Origin: Poronia punctata
Taxonomy: Eukaryota > Ascomycota > Sordariomycetes > Xylariales > Xylariaceae
Length of the DNA: 64,000 nucleotides
Assembly (NCBI GenBank): GCA_022579005.1
Contig: MU401536.1
Span: forward strand, 91,656 to 155,655
Reading direction: 5' to 3'
The position numbers were made by a program, and so were the translations under genes. Positions within the stretch are counted from its first letter, which is position 1. The number at the start of each line of letters is the position of its first letter. This document shows positions 46,544-58,700 of the stretch, one piece after another. The notes beneath the pieces were generated by a model. That model was not told where the DNA came from and searched no databases. It saw only the letters and a list, made by a program, of their open reading frames with translations.

Positions 46544-47357
46544 TCATACAACATTCTCTTTTTGCTATTTTCTTTTGTTAATCTAACCCAGCCACGAGTA
46601 GTTCTAGAGATGATATACATTACAGTAAAGACATCATCAAATGTAAAACAGAAGCTACCAGAGCCCCAGGTAAATACAGCATGCGGTAGTCTTTTTTAAA
46701 AAATAATTTATAGGTTTGTTTACAGCGCAAGAGTAAAAAGTCAGGTTTAGTATAAATGTTTATGTGTTCTCATTGTATTACACAATACATTATAGCTGTT
46801 TTAAGCTATGTAGATAATATCTACTGTTACTCTCTGATCCTGTCTTCCATATAGCCCAAATTATTTACATCCGCCCATGACTAAAAATAGCCCGACTTCT
46901 ATTACAGTTATGTGTAAGCTTCTCTCGTCTTGTTTATCCTGATCTGATGCGGTACGACATATGTTAACTCCCTGTTCTATCTGTCAGGCGCTGTATAAAA
47001 TTGCCGATCATGAAGATGCGCTCCTTTTCACAACCTACTGTGATTCGAACCCCAATCGCCATCACATCGGCTAGTGATGAGCATGTACCTATGCATAGGT
47101 CGACCGCCCCGTGATACTTCCTCAATGTTGCCTAAAGTTATATTGCCCTAGGCTGTTAAGTTTCCCCCGGCTCTCTTGACCCTCGTGTCCCGAAACGGGG
47201 GTTCGTTCAGGAAGTGCCTCCATCCAGTCCTGGGCAAGGGATCTTCCATCATTCGTGTGAATCTCGCATATACTCAAACGTGGCATATCCGTATATGCTT
47301 TCCTCGCGTCGTCTTACTAAAGCACGGCCCTCTCTGCGTCTCGACCAAGGTTGTTTT
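46544..47357. other. Intergenic region, no gene recognised
   Basis: Between tRNA-Gln and the esterase gene. A tRNA-T-arm-like GGGGTTCGAATCAC (minus strand, about 47041-47054) sits beside a 6-bp hairpin but does not complete a cloverleaf. Nothing else recognised. Confidence 0.5.
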
Positions 47358-48494
47358 CTAGACATCACCACTATGATCTTGTAGTTTCTCTCCAGCACCG
47401 AACCAACTCTTAATGACTTCAAGCGAAATGTCATATTCGAAAGCAACAGTGACCTTGGGGCCTAGGGGTAGAGGCTTGTCCCACGCATGTTTCTCGCCCT
47501 CCACGATGCGGACGCTAACCTGCTTACCCCTATTTTCGAGTCGCTCGGCGAATAGCTTGCCCTCGGCAAGTAGCATATCGTATTCACAGAGACATAGATG
47601 TATCGGCGGTAATCGATCCAACAATTCGTCCGGCATGAGTCCTGGTGACAGCCGTATATCGTTTCGTTGACGACGGGGGAGGGGTGGGTGGAGGTAGGAA
47701 GCATCGATCAAGTCTGTCAAGCCGCTAGGTAGTGTCAAGTCGGGTCGCTTGCATGCGGCTCGCTTCTGTGGTCGGTCCAACGTCCAGTCTAGCAGGGGAT
47801 AGTAAAGGACAATCCCGGCGATCTTGGGCGGTGGTGATGGGAGTTTGTAGTTCCATCTTGAAGGGTCTTGTAAGACGATCCAACTACTCATAGTCAAAGT
47901 GGCGCCAGCAGAGAAACCCGAAAGCAAAATGCGGTCGGGATCGAAGTTGTATCGGTTCGCGAGTTGGCTGATCTGGATAATGGCGTCCACGCAGTCTTCT
48001 ACCGGCGTCGGGAAGGGATAACCTGGAGCAAGACGGTAGTTGATCGAGAAGACGACGGCGCCCAAGCCCGTGACGAGCGACTCGGCCCACCGTGCATCGT
48101 CAGTTCCCCGGCCTAGGATGAACCCGCCGCCGTGGAAATTAACTACGGCCGGTCGTTTCTCTTGGTCCAATAGCTTCGGCGTAGTCGGCGGGACCCATAC
48201 GTTGGCACTGATCGCCTCCTTGTCTTTCCACTCACTCAATGTGGAATCAAGCCATATTGTCTCCGTCGGTCGTAGCGCGTGTTGGCCGGTGCGGTTTCCG
48301 AGTTTGAACCCGATATTAGCCCCTAACCGGAGGGCGAAGGCGTGGGCGGACAGAAGCCAACGGGGACTCTTGTCGGCGGGGTTCACGTAGTCTTCCTCGA
48401 CTGGAGGTGGCCCGATGGAATGGATGGAGGCGACTTCGGCGGCTTCCACTTCAGCAGTGCTCTTCCTCGATTCACTATCCCTCATCTTATCCAC
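47358..48494 (-). CDS. Alpha/beta hydrolase, HSL-type esterase/lipase, 378 aa
   Basis: Single exon. The oxyanion-hole motif HGGG (residues 121-124, NFHGGGFILG), the Ser nucleophile in GFSAG (Ser195), a likely acid Asp306 (CEYDML) and catalytic His336 (GEKHAWD) appear in normal order. This defines the hormone-sensitive-lipase (group IV) fold, which hydrolyses short-chain esters or lactones. The nucleophile elbow is GFSAG rather than the usual GDSAG. There is no signal peptide. Residues 44-65 (PRWLLSAHAFALRLGANIGF) are moderately hydrophobic and could be a cap helix or membrane contact. The protein is somewhat longer than bacterial homologues, with an acidic N-terminus. The second Met (residue 4) is an equally possible start. 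Substrate unknown. Confidence 0.9.
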   Translation of the reverse strand: MDKMRDSESRKSTAEVEAAEVASIHSIGPPPVEEDYVNPADKSPRWLLSAHAFALRLGANIGFKLGNRTGQHALRPTETIWLDSTLSEWKDKEAISANVWVPPTTPKLLDQEKRPAVVNFHGGGFILGRGTDDARWAESLVTGLGAVVFSINYRLAPGYPFPTPVEDCVDAIIQISQLANRYNFDPDRILLSGFSAGATLTMSSWIVLQDPSRWNYKLPSPPPKIAGIVLYYPLLDWTLDRPQKRAACKRPDLTLPSGLTDLIDASYLHPPLPRRQRNDIRLSPGLMPDELLDRLPPIHLCLCEYDMLLAEGKLFAERLENRGKQVSVRIVEGEKHAWDKPLPLGPKVTVAFEYDISLEVIKSWFGAGEKLQDHSGDV

Positions 48495-49513
48495 AAAGCT
48501 TTCCTAGTGTTCTGATGGAGGTTGTGAAGACATGTGCTTGCTTGTCGATTAGATGTAGAGTAGGTAGTACTGCGCTCGATTTCGCTGGCTAAGGATAACG
48601 GACGATGGATAAAGTTTGTAACGTATGTTTGGTTACAGCCGATACCTCGTAACTTACGTGTACAGGTACAACAGGGGAGGTCAGAACTATTTCATGATAT
48701 GTTTCTACAACTTACTACACGTGCTGTATCCAGTAGAGGTGGAATGGAGGGATGACGTCGTGACTCGTATTATATCCTTGCAGGTGGTACCCTGTATGTT
48801 TGTAGCTGAAAACAAGGGTCGCTTGCCCCTGGCGCCTGGACAAAAATGGTGGCTAGGGTACGGCATTGAAACAAAGCTATCCCGTGGACGTGTACTCGTA
48901 TACTTGGGCACGTAACTTGGAATTGGGTAAATGTCCGTTTTAGATGCTAGAATATGAGATGCTTCATTTTAGTCCCTGACTTTACCTGATCTTCTTTCCA
49001 GTCACCCTACCTGAACTTTAATGTTTAGTAGTTGACTGCAGCGCTTGAATTATCTCCATAATATGACCTGCTAGGGGCATCACCTGCAGCGCGGGGTCTT
49101 ACCTATCATCGGTACCGGTAGCCACCTAGTACAGGCACAAAAGCGAGTGCAGGTGCAAAACCTTGGTCATGCTGCACAAACGTTGCGTCTAGAACCCAAC
49201 AGCCAAGCATAGCCCTCCTGATTCAGGGTCCCCAAGGAGACTCTGTATCTTGACACATGTAACCTACTCGTGGAGATTATAAGGGGTGTGGGTGGCTTAC
49301 CCTATCCTTGTGCGGCTTGGGCGTGGCTGGTATTTCGCCGGATGTCTTGCTTCTATGAGCTACTGTTGCATTCCGTACATGGCAATCTCTGCTGGTAAGC
49401 CTGCGTTTAAATCATTCATTTGTCTAATTGTCATAATCACATAGGGATGTTAAGCAATGCAAAGTTCAAGGCTGGAAGTCTGTGCCCTTCGATAATTATA
49501 CTCGAATTTACCC
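48495..49513. other. Intergenic region, no gene recognised
   Basis: Esterase promoter and SEN34 3' side. The open frame around 48625-48915 has no family character and is ignored. Confidence 0.55.
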
Positions 49514-50461
49514 CTACATACCAGCCCACTCAAGGCAAAAGGCCCTCACAGGCGGTGCCACTGGCCCACCACGCACCTTGGGCTTCTCGTCTTCATCACC
49601 TTGGCTAACGGAGTCACCGGCGGCTACGGCACCACCAAACAGATATCCCTTCTTGACAGACGTGGCTAGCCTTCCGCCTCCAACCAGGTCCATCATCGTG
49701 ATCTCCTCCTCCCAGCCAAAATGGACAGCTGCAAAATGACTATGGAAGCGTAAGGGGTCGCCCGGATACACGTTATAGTCGCAGCCGAAACGAAGTCCAG
49801 GCATCATGTAATATCCTTTATCATGGAGGTGTGCGAATAATGGATAGGAAACGGGCACATCTACGTTAGCTGTTTGTTCCTTCTCCGATGAGGAAGGTAT
49901 GAGGAAACTGCTAGTGGTAGGCGTAAGAACGTAGCCCTCGACTTCTTGAGGTGGGTTGATGACTTGTTTCCGGCATGTAGACGTAGAGTCGAAGAGGCTG
50001 ATATCCTCGCTCTTTTCGGTATTTTCACCAGAGGATTTTACATCCTCTGATCCCTTGTTCTTCTTCTTCGACTTCCCTTCGTTCACTTTGGGTTTATTGC
50101 GCATGCTGCTCTCCATGGCAGCCATCTGCATCACCTTACCCTGGTTCTTGAGCGACTGTATGTAAGCTTTGCGCGAGGACTCGTCAAAAGCCGCCAGTCT
50201 AGTTGGGTGGAACGTCCCGTCATCGGCAACGTAGGCCACCCCTTTGTCGACAAGAACTTGTGCCTCCTCAGGCATAAGCTCCAAAGGAAGTCCCATGAAC
50301 ACATTCTGTTGCGGGTTCTGGGGAATGGTCCCCACAAAGACGGAGCAAATATTATAGTTTCTGCGAAGGTACATCACATCCTCAATATCGAAGACAAGAT
50401 ATCTTCCGCCAACCTTGGCAATCCTTAGCAACGGAGCATCACCGGTCACGCTGGACGCCAT
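49514..50461 (-). CDS. SEN34: tRNA-splicing endonuclease subunit Sen34, 315 aa
   Basis: Single exon from 50461. Sen34 is one of the two catalytic subunits of the heterotetrameric tRNA intron endonuclease and cuts the 3' splice site. The C-terminal nuclease domain is clear: YPLFAHLHDKGYYMMPGLRF, then DYNVYPGDPLRFHSHFAAVH with the catalytic Tyr and His, and the catalytic Lys in ATSVKKGYLFGG. The protein ends in FCLEWAGM, a usual Sen34 finish. The N-terminal domain (LLRIAKVGGRYLVFDIEDVM, LRRNYNICSVFVGTIPQNPQ) is also typical. A Lys/Ser/Glu-rich linker joins the domains. An in-frame ATG 32 codons upstream exists, but the added peptide is unlike the family, so MASSVTGDAPLLRIAK is chosen. Its tRNA-Gln substrate type, with intron, lies 3 kb away. 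Confidence 0.9.
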   Translation of the reverse strand: MASSVTGDAPLLRIAKVGGRYLVFDIEDVMYLRRNYNICSVFVGTIPQNPQQNVFMGLPLELMPEEAQVLVDKGVAYVADDGTFHPTRLAAFDESSRKAYIQSLKNQGKVMQMAAMESSMRNKPKVNEGKSKKKNKGSEDVKSSGENTEKSEDISLFDSTSTCRKQVINPPQEVEGYVLTPTTSSFLIPSSSEKEQTANVDVPVSYPLFAHLHDKGYYMMPGLRFGCDYNVYPGDPLRFHSHFAAVHFGWEEEITMMDLVGGGRLATSVKKGYLFGGAVAAGDSVSQGDEDEKPKVRGGPVAPPVRAFCLEWAGM

Positions 50462-50880
50462 TGTCACGTCACAAAAGACAGTGGTGCTATCTGGAAAATG
50501 AGTCAGCACATGTTTGCACGCAAGATGCAGAAAGCGAATCTGAGACAGAGTAATCATAAACCAGATAATGATGGTATCAACATGAAATGTTTTTCAGTGG
50601 ATTGACAGATATGGATTTAGGTGTAATCATTTTAGGGGAACGAGCAAATGAAATGTTTTCTTTTGAACTTACCTCTTTGTTGTTGTGGTTTGGAACTGGT
50701 AAGAATGAGATTGGGATAAAATTTGGAGAAAATGTTTTTAGAGGTTGGAGTGTGGGGATGACCCAATCTTTTTCGGTGCGAGAAAAGTACCGAAGTATGC
50801 AATAGGCCCCCCTTTATGCATTAAACCCATACAGACAAGTAATGTACTGAGATGAATGATGAGGCTCGTCCATCACATTC
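50462..50880. other. Intergenic region, SEN34 promoter side
   Basis: Short gap between SEN34 and ELP4, both on the minus strand. No separate gene seen. Confidence 0.5.
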
Positions 50881-52093
50881 TCAAAACTCCATACTAGGCT
50901 TTGCAAAGTCCTTTGCTTCGGTCGCATTCTCCTCCGTGTCCGCAGGAGGAAGATAATATGGTTTGATTATCAGGCCCTTGGATCGGCTAAGGCTAAAGGA
51001 CTGGTCGTCTAAAGCCGAATGAGACCCGCCGCCTCCTTTCTCATGGAAAACCGGTAGGCTGTGGACTTTGACGAGGCCTTGCACTTGCTCGTCTCCCTTT
51101 CCTTCGCCTTTTGACGACGACGGCGGCGGTTTGTGGATCGCCATAGCCTGTAGGGGTATGAACTCGAGCACGCCGTCACACAGCAATTCCATCCATCGTG
51201 TGAGGCCGGTTGTCCTGGGATAAAGCGAGAGCGGCAACGTGATGATGGCAGTCAAGATTTTAGAATACTGCCGAAGCAAAGCCCGCAAGCCGTGCAAGAA
51301 CTGTATAACTTCTTGGGGGTGGGAAGCTTGACTAGAGTAGCCGGTAGGGGACAATAAATTTGGGATTACCACGCGGTGAACCCATCCGGGAGGCGAGTTG
51401 GCTAGCTTGAGTGACAAGTCTCGAATGAACTGTTTAAAAGGGGGTTTGGATTGTGGCCCAGTCATGGATGGGTGAAAACCAATCTGGCCCTTGACGTCTC
51501 CCGGGGATAACTTCTTGGTGAGGTCAAACGAATGGCAGAATGGGGCGGCCGTGCCGGTGTCAGATGCGCCCAAGGAACGCTGAGCTTCCCGGTCTAATAA
51601 TGGGGTTCTGTAAGCCAACAATGGGCCGGGACAGTGAATATTTATCAGAGGAGAACTTACCTCTCGCTGCCCCAGCAGATCCCAGACTCTCGTACCTCCA
51701 AGCAATCTTCATCTTATTCTCACTCGAAGGCTCTGACTTGCTACTAGATTTTGCATCCGTGGATAACCCCGGGAGCTCGGCTCGCCAACCCTCGTGTAAG
51801 CCGAGGACATGGGTCTGATGTCCCTGGACTAATCCTTCGGCAACGTAGTAGCGAACGAGCATGCCAGCGAAATCCGTCGTCCCGTGCTCTCCAATAAGGA
51901 GTGAGGTGCCCAGGGGCAGGCCCGAATGGCCAGCTAGGAGGTTATCCAAAGATGCGGTTCCCGTTGATGTCGTTGGTCTACTGTCGACAGGCGAGGGTCG
52001 TACACCCGGAACTGGTGTGCTTTCAACCTTGGGCTGTGCAGTCTGGGATGAACCAGAGCTGCTAATCACGGCATTTCTCTTCCTGAACGACAT
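50881..52093 (-). CDS. ELP4: Elongator complex subunit 4 (PAXNEB family), 381 aa
   Basis: Two exons, 52093-51661 and 51593-50881, 381 residues. Elp4 is a RecA-like ATPase-fold subunit of the Elp4-5-6 ring of Elongator, which modifies wobble uridines of tRNAs. Typical parts: MSFRKRNAVISSS at the start, TSTGTASLDNLLAGHSGLPL, GTSLLIGEHGTTDFAGMLVR, KIAWRYESLG, then PFCHSFDLTKKL and LRALLRQYSKILTAIITLPL. The tail KGLIIKPYYLPPADTEENAT is also family-like. The intron joins AARG to DREAQRSLG. The nearer CTTACAG acceptor would shift the frame, while ATTATTAG at 51594 restores it. An ATG 15 codons upstream is possible. Divergent from RPB8. Confidence 0.9.
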
Positions 52094-52648
52094 GACGTTT
52101 ATGGGGGTTGCGTAGGATCGGCGTTGAGAGTGTGCCAATAGGATGTTATTTTATACTGGCCTACCGGTTGCGACAATTTGTGAGAAATACCGCCGCTTTC
52201 CTACCGGTTAGTTTACTACTTATTCTCATGATGAACCTACCATCGCTAACAAAAACCACCAGAGAACCCCGCCATAGCTATTTCCCTTTAAACTTTATTT
52301 TGGCCATTGGATTGTGTTACATAGCGGGGCAGAGCTTACGTACAGCCCCATTTTAATTTTTCACTTCTGATATCCTGTCCTACCGCTTTCAGCAGCTACC
52401 TCTTCCTTCAGGGCCGACTGTGCCTTTGCTTTACTGAGTCTCATTATCAAAGACAAAAAGACTTTGCTTCTACAACAACACTATAAACCACGAATCTACT
52501 TGATGCGCCGCACCCTCTTGCTTAAATTGGCTCCTTGAAATCCACGAAACACTAATACCATACTCAATCGCATCCATCGCCGAGAAAGTTCAAGGAAGGA
52601 AGTTAAAAGGGAAGCAACCAAACAAAAGAAAGAAGAAGAAGAAGAAAA
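52094..52648. promoter_or_regulatory. Divergent promoter region ELP4 / RPB8
   Basis: 555 bp between the two start codons, so both promoters must lie here. The RPB8 leader is purine-rich just before its ATG (GAAGAAGAAGAAGAAAA). No factor site is claimed. Confidence 0.55.
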
Positions 52649-53212
52649 ATGGCGACAGGTGACGCGCAACTCTTCGAAGACGCCTTCACGGTGACGGGAT
52701 ACGACCAATCCAAATACGACCGTGTAGCGCGCATCACGGCCATCTCGACCGATAACCAGACCCAGCTGCAACTCGACATCAATATCGAGCTGTTCCCCTG
52801 CAACATCGGCGAGAATCTGCAGGTCGTGCTCGCCACCACTCTCGCCTTGGACGGCAACAGAGACGATCGCGAGGAACGCGGCTGGCGCGATGTTCGTGGC
52901 GAGTCCACACTGGCCGATATGTACGATTATGTCTGTCACGGCAAGATATACAAGTTTGAGGATGGTGTTGAGGGACATACTCTGTAAGTTTTGGGACTTT
53001 TTACTTTTCTTTGTTCGGCTTGTCTCTTTTCGACATGATGCATTGGCTGCTATTAATGATCGTATAAACCCTATTCGAGCGACGCTAGCTAATATTTAGA
53101 ACCAAGGCGCGCATATGTATCCTTTGGTGGCTTACTTATGATGCTCGAGGGCCCTTATGCCAAGTTGACCCCGTTACACGTCGACAATACCTACCTCCTT
53201 GTGAAGAAATGA
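52649..53212 (+). CDS. RPB8: DNA-directed RNA polymerases I, II and III subunit RPABC3 (Rpb8), 146 aa
   Basis: Exons 52649-52983 and 53107-53212 give 146 residues, the same length as yeast Rpb8. A shared small subunit of all three nuclear RNA polymerases, with an OB-like beta barrel. Recognisable parts: FEDAFTVTGYDQSKYDRVAR, the inner strand LQLDINIELFPCNIGENLQV, YVCHGKIYKFED, and after the intron AYVSFGGLLMMLEGPYAKLT ending NTYLLVKK. The acceptor must be CCAAG at 53106. The TTTAG a few bases earlier would break the frame, so the splice site is slightly unusual. Confidence 0.94.
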
Positions 53213-53563
53213 TGATACAACTATCGTCTTTCCCTACAAGGAGTACGCAGACCCGAATGAAGCCACGAAGATGACGAGCCGCGATGGAAGGGGCAGGGAG
53301 GCGAGTTGTCAGCTATTTATCGGGAGTTGAATTCAAAAGTTTGGCAAGCTTTGGTTGGAAAGAGTACCAGCCTGCCATTATTGCGCAAGTCTATTCGGGT
53401 CAATTCATACACCAACTAGTTCCCGATCCTCTATCCCAAACACCACCGTTGCCCCATTGCCTCCATCATATGTATGTACGAACAAAACCTACACCGGTTG
53501 GCATCAAGCAAGAAAGAGGAGGAGGAGGGTAACATGAGAAAACCAGGCAGCGGCGCCGCCTCG
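53213..53563. other. Short convergent intergenic region
   Basis: 3' space between RPB8 and the Nudix gene; nothing recognised apart from a GAGGAGGAGG purine stretch near 53515. Confidence 0.55.
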
Positions 53564-54696
53564 TCATGAACGGCCATCGCCTTTAGACTTGGATTGCGCT
53601 ATACGATATGCGTTGTGGGGTCCTGGGAAGGGTAGTGGACGGTACATGCGGTCCTGAATCTCTTGGAAGTCGGACTCGTTCTCGGCCGTGATGATTCCGT
53701 GCCGGGCGAAGAAATCGACCAGGACAAGACCGCAGTTGGGCTTAAAGTTACCTTTAGCAAGTTCGTCACGTACTTGGTCGACAGTCAAGAGATTGAATTC
53801 GGCCACCTCGCCGTCCTTGGGCATCAACTGCACATCAGCCGGCAGCTCGATATCGTAAACCCATTGTGTCTCGGGATAGATCTGTCCCGACTCTCCACCA
53901 GCCCGCTCATCCGTGATGTAGATGTACGTGACCATGCCCGTAAACTGAACGCGCTGACGCATCAACTCTTCCGGTAAGGAAGCTTCCTCGTCGGCCTCTC
54001 GCACCATGCACTCGAACGGATCCTCGCCCATCATTAGTCCACCCGCCACCGTATTGTCCAACATACCCGGATACGTAGATTTATCCGCAGCCCGTCGCGG
54101 CACCCATATCCGCATCCCGTGCGGCGCCGTCGGATCGCGAACATAGCCCGTCATATGGACGCCGTAGCGCATAACGCCCAACATACCAGTCGCGCTGCGC
54201 TCCACGCTGTACACGACCTCATCATCAGTCCCAAACACGGGCCAGAGCTCATCACGCCAACCGCGCAGAACATCAAACGTCTTGTTCTCGCGCCAATACC
54301 GCATCACGGCGGCCACGACAGCGGTACGCTCTTCTTCCGTCTCCTGCTCGAAAGCATGCACTGTTCGACTTTGTTCATCTACAATGACTTTGCCGCGCAC
54401 TGATTCCGGTACTTGGACGAGTTTCTGGACTGTGGAGGATAGCATGTATCCTAATACTATGTTCTCGTCTTTGTAGACTAGTTTGTAGAGGGTTTTCCAG
54501 ATGGTGTTGTGGTGTTCTGGTTCTGTGGCTGGATAGGGGAAGCTGTGGGTAGTAGGTATGGTCAATGTGTGTATGTACATCGAGATTAATCATGAAATAA
54601 TTGAGCAAGTATAATCGGAATCCGAAATAGCTGTCGAGAGAGGGAAACTTACGCATCGGCCTCCTTGACCACATCAAGCAGACTGAAATTCTTCAT
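53564..54696 (-). CDS. Nudix hydrolase with DUF4743-type N-terminus, 340 aa
   Basis: Exons 54696-54653 and 54542-53564 join in phase to 340 residues. The Nudix box is G182-x5-E188-x7-R196-E197-A-D-E200-E201 (GGLMMGEDPFECMVREADEE); the usual Gly after the EE pair is Ser203. The N-terminal domain (NTIWKTLYKLVYKDENIVLG and GWRDELWPVFG) is typical of fungal and plant proteins related to the Nudix part of fission yeast Tnr3. Members of that group hydrolyse damaged or oxidised thiamine diphosphate, so a role in clearing toxic thiamine derivatives is likely but inferred from the family. The kinase half of Tnr3 is absent. The first exon (MKNFSLLDVVKEAD) is short, and its GTAAGT donor supports the start choice. 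Confidence 0.88.
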
Positions 54697-55370
54697 GATG
54701 TCCGTTTGGTTTGGATCTGACGGAGGTTAACCCCGTTAGTATTCCTGCTGAAGAGTGAGATACAGAGGAACGAGGAGAGGAGGGATAGTTGGCGATGAAG
54801 AATATAAAAAGATAGGCAGTTGTACAAGACCAAACAAATCTAGGTTAGGCTTCTAAACGTCAAACGGATAAGTAAGTTGTTGCTGCAGTATTGAGTATAA
54901 GTGAAGTGCTAACCTAGAGCCCACTATTACGAAGATGCTTTAAGCCGGCGTCGGTTTTGTTATCTGCGGAATATCTCTGACTACCTACTTTATATCTGTG
55001 AACGGCTTATATGCAAGTAGTCTATGCTCACATATTCTTATTTCTTTGCTTAAGAACGTGGACTACATATAGTATTTAAGTATGTTGTAAAGTAGTCTTC
55101 TTTGATGTAGTCAGAGCTAGCTATCTAGTTCTTATTAACTCTTCATCAAACGAAACAATTGCCATCAGCTTGTTTGCTACATGAAACAAATGGGCATGTA
55201 ATACAGAATATGCATACCATATGATGCGGGGGCAGGAGATAGAAATACAACATGTAACTTTTCCATCTTACACTTTCGGATCTACTCTTTTACGTGTAGC
55301 TTAGTTACCCCTTTTTGCTACTAGAATAAATCTTGCGGACCCCGTACCCCTTTAGCTAGACTATAATAAT
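54697..55370. other. Intergenic region grading into AT-rich block
   Basis: Nudix promoter side. Base composition falls toward A and T from about 55320 onward. No gene seen. Confidence 0.55.
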
Positions 55371-55761
55371 ATATTTTACTTTTTAATTTAATAGTCTTTT
55401 TAGTACCTTTATTTTAAAAGTATTGCTAAAGCTCTTGCTAATGTAAAGATTTGTTAATTATTAGATTTAAAATTATTTAATTTATATATTATATAAATAG
55501 CTTATTATTTAGCTGCTTTTAAGCTTTTTTATGCTTAGGCGTTATATTTTAAATTTATTTTATAGCTAGGCGTTATAACGATTAGTAAGGCATAATAGCT
55601 ATATATTAACGCTATATAGAAGATTTTAGGTTAAAAAAAAAAAGAGAGACTAGCTATGCTAGGATCTATTTTCTTGCTACTTATATATAGATACTTAGCT
55701 AAAAATATAGGTATATAACTAATTAGATTGTTTTGCTAGGTAGGTCTAGCTAAGCAAGGGC

Positions 55762-58700
55762 TGTTATAGTAAAAAGAAAAAATATAAAGAAGGGATAGTC
55801 AGGTATAACATTAAGTATATTAAGTATTATAGTTAATATAAACTAATGTTTAAAAAGAAAAGGAATCTTATTTAATATAGGGGTAGGACGTATTTTTTAT
55901 ATAGGTTTAATAGAGGTACTTTATACTTTTGTTATTATAATTATTTCCCTCTTTTACTATATGTAACAATCAACCTGATAAGCCACCAAATTGACCATAG
56001 TCTCCAAAAGAGTACAGGACTCTAAGTTATCTACATAACTTAGAATCATGGCTTATATGTATGTATGACCTAGGTACGTACTTGTACCTTACCTACACCT
56101 GTAGGTACAATTGACCACCTGGTCAATTGAAGTCATGTGACGGGCGCAGTACACATCGCGACCGTTACACCACCCCCTTCCTACTGCGGACTTTGTGCTA
56201 CGCAAAGTCCGCTTCAAAATGGTAGTAGGGGGGCCGCCGACTCCCGGCAAAGGTACATACATGGTACTGGGGGGATGTAATCGTTAGATATCCCCTCCGC
56301 CGCAATTTGAACTTGCGACCTTTAGGTAACTTAGAGTCCTGTACTCTTTTGGAGACTATGGTCAATTTGGTGGCTTATCAGGTTGATTGTTACACTATAC
56401 TTAACTACGAGTATGTTTATAAGTAGTTATTTTAAGTATATGTATTTTAGTTGTTTATATTTTTTTTAGCTATAACCTTTAATTAACTTAACTAATTAAA
56501 TTGTTTAGTACTTAGGTACTTAAGTACTTTTTAATTAAACTATAAGTATTAAAGTTAGGTTTATTATAAGCGTATTTTATAATTAGTTTAAACATATATT
56601 AATATACTTTTATATTTTACTAACACTTATACTAACTTTTTTATTTTCTATTTTTAATACTTTTATTACTACTATTTTTTTAATTTTACTTTTTATTTTT
56701 TATAACTTTTATTTTTTTATATTTATTAACACCTATTTTACCCTTTTTCTGCCTTTTTTCCTTTTTATTTTATACTTAATTTAATACAATATTAGCTTTT
56801 GCTGCAAATTTTATAGTTTACTATAAAAAAAATAATAAAAATAAAAGCTAATATAAAGGTAATAAAAGTAAAAGTAATGCTAGCTAAAGTAATATAAGTA
56901 GTATAGCTAGTATAACTAGTAAACGTGCTTATAGTAAGCGCTATAAACCTTATAGCTTATATAAGCAAAGTACTAAAGTGCGTAACTAAAAATATAGTAC
57001 TTATAATATATAGCAAATTATACTTATTTTAAATGCTTGCTGCCTTTATTTTAGCTATATAACATATAACTTTTAGCTAAACAAAAGTTTGCTTTTTTAT
57101 ATAAAGTATATTTATAAAAATCTTAGTGCTTTTTTTTATAAAACTTGTTAAGAGGCTTATAATACTTATAAGCTTATATATTAATTTATACTTTTTTTAT
57201 ATGCGTTTTACTAACTTTTAATATTTTATTTTTTTTAGTTGCTAAAAATGTTATAATTTAATATAATTTAAGTAGCTAAGCTGCTAAAGTAGTTTAAAGC
57301 TGCTTTTTTTTTTACTTACACTACTTTAAGTAATTTGCATAGCTTAGCTATTGCTAATAAAAATAGCACTATATTTTAAAATAGTTTAGTATTATTTTAA
57401 AGTAATATTGCAAAGGCTTAATTTTGCCTTTATACTGCTTTTTACTATATAATATTAATATATTAGTTTATATATAATCTAACTAGTAAAAAAAGTTTAA
57501 GTAAAAAAAATGCAATATTTTATAGTTAGCATTGTTTTTAAACTAAAACTTTGCTTTAAAGTTTAGTTAAACAACTTGCTATTAATATAATAAGTTTTTT
57601 AATTTATATATAATTTAAACTTTTTTTTAATATATTTAAAGTTTTAATTTACGCTGTTAATATTTTTATACTACCTTTTTTTGCTTTTAATTAATAAAAA
57701 TAAGTTTTTTAGCTTAGTTTTTAGCTATTAGCCTGTTTATTAAAAAATTAAAAAAGGCTATAACTAAAAAGCATAGCATTAAGTTGTAGCAATAAATTGT
57801 TATATTAAAAGAAAATAATAATATTTTTATTTTTAATTAGTTATAGTTTTGTAATATTTTTAAATATTATTTAAAAGCTTTAAACTATTAGTAGTTTAGC
57901 TTTTTTAGCTAAAATTAATTTAATTTTATTATTGTTGTTAATATTTGTTGTTATTTTATAATATAATTTAACTATTGCTAACTAGCAAATATAATTTCTT
58001 TTTTTTTTTATTAAAAAGTTAACTAAATAATACCAGCACTTAATTTATATTTAAATTAATAATATTGTATTAAGTAATTAGCTTAAATTTGCATAGTCTT
58101 TTTAATTTATAACTTTTGTTATTTTATTTAGTATTGCAGATTTTTTTTTTAAATCTTTTAAAAATATAGCTTAAAAACTAAAATAAAAATAATTTAAAGC
58201 ACTCTTTTAATAGTATATATTAAAGTACCTTTTTAAACTATACTTTTTTATATAGAGAATCTGGTTTAAAACAGGTTTAAAAGCTTATTAGATTTGCTTT
58301 AAAGAGCATACTTATATATTAAATATTATAACATCTTTTTTTAAAAACCTTTTAAAGTTGTACTTTTTAAAGTATTTTAGTATAGCAATCTTTAATTTTG
58401 CATAAGTATTATACCTATACAAATAAAGACATAATATAAAATTATTAAATCTTATTTATAATATAGCTTTTTGCTAATAATAATTAAAAAAGATCTAGCT
58501 ATACTTTAATGCTTTTTTAGACCTTAATTAAATATAATATAAGTGCTTTAAAAGTAGGTAAATAGGTAGCGTTATTATAATATAATTATATAAGTAAATA
58601 ATTACTTTATATAAATAAAATATAATATTTTATATAATTAAATAAATATTGTATTATTAATAATATATAAAATAATACTTATTAAAGTTATTTAATTTAA

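Noticed and set aside
47035..47115. Possible tRNA gene on the minus strand
   Set aside because: A 6-bp hairpin and a T-arm core are present, but the T-stem and acceptor stem do not pair.
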